Part shown: positions 15,202 through 16,529 of the stretch, piece after piece
Layout of the letters: every line of letters starts with the position of its first letter
Numbering within the stretch: the first letter of the stretch is position 1
Assembly (NCBI GenBank): GCA_025999935.1
Contig: BNXY01000055.1
Location: forward strand, 1-16,529
Direction of reading: 5' to 3'
From: Bacteroidia bacterium
GTDB lineage: Bacteria > Bacteroidota > Bacteroidia > Bacteroidales > Azobacteroidaceae
Length of the DNA: 16,529 nucleotides
Program-made: the position numbers and the translations under genes
Notes under the pieces: model-generated
Told to the model about the DNA's origin: nothing
Seen by the model: the letters and a program-made list of their open reading frames with translations, nothing else
The model's database searches: none

Positions 15202-16368
15202 ATGGATAATAATAAAAACACAACGGAAAAAGATACCCTGCCGCAAATTGAACTGCACAACCGGGAAATAACAGACTTATTGGGCGATGCCCCCGTTTGG
15301 CTGATACATACCGGCAGTTACCTGCTTTACGGCATATTGTCCCTATTGATTCTGGGCGCGGCTTTCATCAGTTATCCCGACGTTGTGAAAGGGACGGCGC
15401 TTATTGAGGATTTGGCCAATGTGGACTATGTGAAAGCCAATTCGAGTGGGCAAATCGAAACGCTTTTTGTTGAAGATAATTCCATGGTGAAGCGCGGCGA
15501 TACGATAGGCCTTATCGAAAATCCGGCGCGCTTAAACGATGTTAACCGCTTCTGCCGGGTACTGGCCAATGTGGAACGTTATTACATGACCGGCAATACC
15601 AACCTGTTGCGGGTATTCCCGTTCGACCTGATTATGGGCGACATGTCCGGGGCTTACGAAACTTTCACGCAGGCGGTAAAGCATTGCCTGATTTATGACG
15701 ATTATCATTACTACCCACAGCGAAAAGCCTTTCTTCAAAAAGAAATGGACATTTTAAAGAAAGACCCGGATAAAAATGAGTTGTCCATTCTGAAAGTAGA
15801 ACGCGAACTTTTCGAACTTTCCGTTTCCCATAAAAGGGATGTTGAGAAAAACAAGGAACAGTTGGAAGTGGCTTATGAAAACATGGTAAACAGTATCCGG
15901 AGCTGGGAAGCGCAATACCTTATCCGAAGCCGGAGCGAAGGGCGGGTGGTGCTGGGCGAAGTACGGACGCTGACACGCATGGTCAACAAAGGCGACACGA
16001 TTTGCTCAATTATCGGCAGCAACAGCGAAAACTTTGTGGCAAGGATGCAACTGGAACAGGAACAGATAGCCGGAATAGAAACCGGCAATCCGGTAAACAT
16101 CAATCTGATGAAATTTCCTTCACACACTTACGGACATTTAACCGGCGAGATAACTTCCATCTCTTTCATCCCCTACAACAAAATGTATATGGTTGATATA
16201 AATTTGCCCGATAAATTGATGACAACAACCCGGAAAGAAATTAAATATGAGTTGGGATTAAGGGGAGAAGCGGAAATTGTTACCTCCAGCCGGAGCGTAC
16301 TGTCGAGGATATTCACGCCGATTTTCAATCTGTTTAAGACAGCCGGTAAAAATAAATCGAATGTTTAA
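15202..16368 (+). CDS. HlyD-family membrane fusion (adaptor) protein
   Basis: This 388-residue protein links the inner-membrane exporter to an outer-membrane channel. I choose ATG 15202, 4 bases after the exporter stop; the GTG at 15151 would overlap the exporter by 47 bases and add an unlike N-terminus. After a hydrophilic start (1-35) there is one membrane helix (about 38-57, YLLYGILSLLILGAAFISYP). Next comes the first lipoyl half (VDYVKANSSGQIETLFVEDNSMVKRGDTIGLIE, about 74-106), then long charged helices (about 180-240, FLQKEMDILKKDPDK to KEQLEVAYENM), which form the periplasmic hairpin. The second lipoyl half (RSRSEGRVVLGEVRTL...VNKGDTICSI) and a beta-barrel part (GNPVNINLMKFPSHTYGHLTGEI) close the protein. 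It is the natural partner of the C39 exporter in the same operon. Confidence 0.92.
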   Translation: MDNNKNTTEKDTLPQIELHNREITDLLGDAPVWLIHTGSYLLYGILSLLILGAAFISYPDVVKGTALIEDLANVDYVKANSSGQIETLFVEDNSMVKRGDTIGLIENPARLNDVNRFCRVLANVERYYMTGNTNLLRVFPFDLIMGDMSGAYETFTQAVKHCLIYDDYHYYPQRKAFLQKEMDILKKDPDKNELSILKVERELFELSVSHKRDVEKNKEQLEVAYENMVNSIRSWEAQYLIRSRSEGRVVLGEVRTLTRMVNKGDTICSIIGSNSENFVARMQLEQEQIAGIETGNPVNINLMKFPSHTYGHLTGEITSISFIPYNKMYMVDINLPDKLMTTTRKEIKYELGLRGEAEIVTSSRSVLSRIFTPIFNLFKTAGKNKSNV

Positions 16369-16386
16369 CAACTAAATAACAGTATC

Positions 16387-16435
16387 ATGAAACATACATG
16401 TTTAGTAAACGCCATAGCGGATGAAAATTCTCAAA
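16387..16435 (+). CDS. Start of an unidentified gene, cut by the right fold-back
   Basis: ATG at 16387, 18 bases after the HlyD stop, opens MKHTCLVNAIADENSQ. From 16436 the sequence is an inverted copy of the exporter gene, so the apparent continuation GNGIVENVSF and so on is an artefact. Only 16 whole codons are native. No signal peptide is apparent in them. Position as the last gene in the exporter operon allows a precursor peptide, a modifying enzyme or another transport part; the residues are too few to decide. No Gly-Gly is present in the visible part. Confidence 0.5.
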
Positions 16436-16529
16436 TTGGCAATGGTATCGTTGAAAATGTATCCTTCCTGCATCACTACGCCGCAATGCCTGCGCCATTC
16501 CCGGAAACTGATATTTTTAAGGGAATTGT
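16436..16529. repeat. Right-edge inverted copy of 14656-14749
   Basis: Each base p here is the complement of base 31185-p, perfect over 94 bases; pairing fails at 16435 (A against C at 14750). The match runs to the end of the window, so the true length is unknown. It breaks the ORF that opens at 16387. Best explained as a fold-back chimera at a contig end. Confidence 0.92.

Noticed and set aside
16387..16529. An open frame continues from 16387 to the end of the window and could be called a 47-residue peptide.
   Set aside because: Everything from 16436 is an inverted copy of the exporter gene; only 16 codons are native.
14656..16529. The right inverted repeat as a phase-variation switch of the exporter.
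   Set aside because: No recombinase is nearby, the repeat touches the window end, and the same pattern occurs at the other end, so a chimera is more likely. Not fully excluded.

Overview
The window reads as Bacteroidota DNA, most likely Bacteroidales. The reasons are a SusC/SusD outer-membrane uptake pair, a DUF3244-type secreted protein, a TPR regulator of the Bacteroidetes style, and promoters of the TTTG / TAnnTTTG type. No species can be named from the sequence. There are no RNA genes, CRISPR arrays, transposases or phage genes.

The two outer edges are not ordinary sequence. Bases 1-72 are a perfect reverse complement of 1793-1864, and bases 16436-16529 are a perfect reverse complement of 14656-14749. 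Each fold-back cuts a reading frame: a permease on the minus strand at the left, and a new ORF on the plus strand at the right. The two spacers between the arms are nearly equal (1,720 and 1,686 bases). The simplest reading is that the window is one whole contig with an inverted chimera at each end, as produced by multiple displacement amplification. Only about 73-16435 should be trusted as colinear genome.

Region A (73-562) holds the start of a divergent FtsX/MacB-type permease and an AT-rich intergenic stretch with a promoter and small repeats. Region B (563-9131) is a compact plus-strand run: an exported Ntn-hydrolase, an exported M14 zinc carboxypeptidase overlapping it by one base, then SusC and SusD. 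A hairpin follows, then a DAACS-family dicarboxylate/acidic amino acid symporter (9203-10468). No glycan-degrading enzyme is present, so I infer a peptide or amide scavenging locus: hydrolysis outside the cytoplasm, SusCD import across the outer membrane, and symport of acidic products across the inner membrane.

Region C (10469-10715) is intergenic, with a terminator-like fold, a REP-like element and a good Bacteroidetes promoter. Region D (10716-16435) is a secretion cassette: a membrane-spanning TPR regulator with a C-terminal LuxR-type helix-turn-helix, then, from its own promoter, a small secreted DUF3244 protein, a C39-peptidase ABC exporter and a HlyD-type adaptor. After these comes the first 16 codons of another gene, cut by the right-hand fold-back. 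No double-glycine precursor peptide is visible, so the exporter's cargo is unknown. It may be encoded just beyond the broken edge. This cassette is the part of the window most likely to hold something undescribed.
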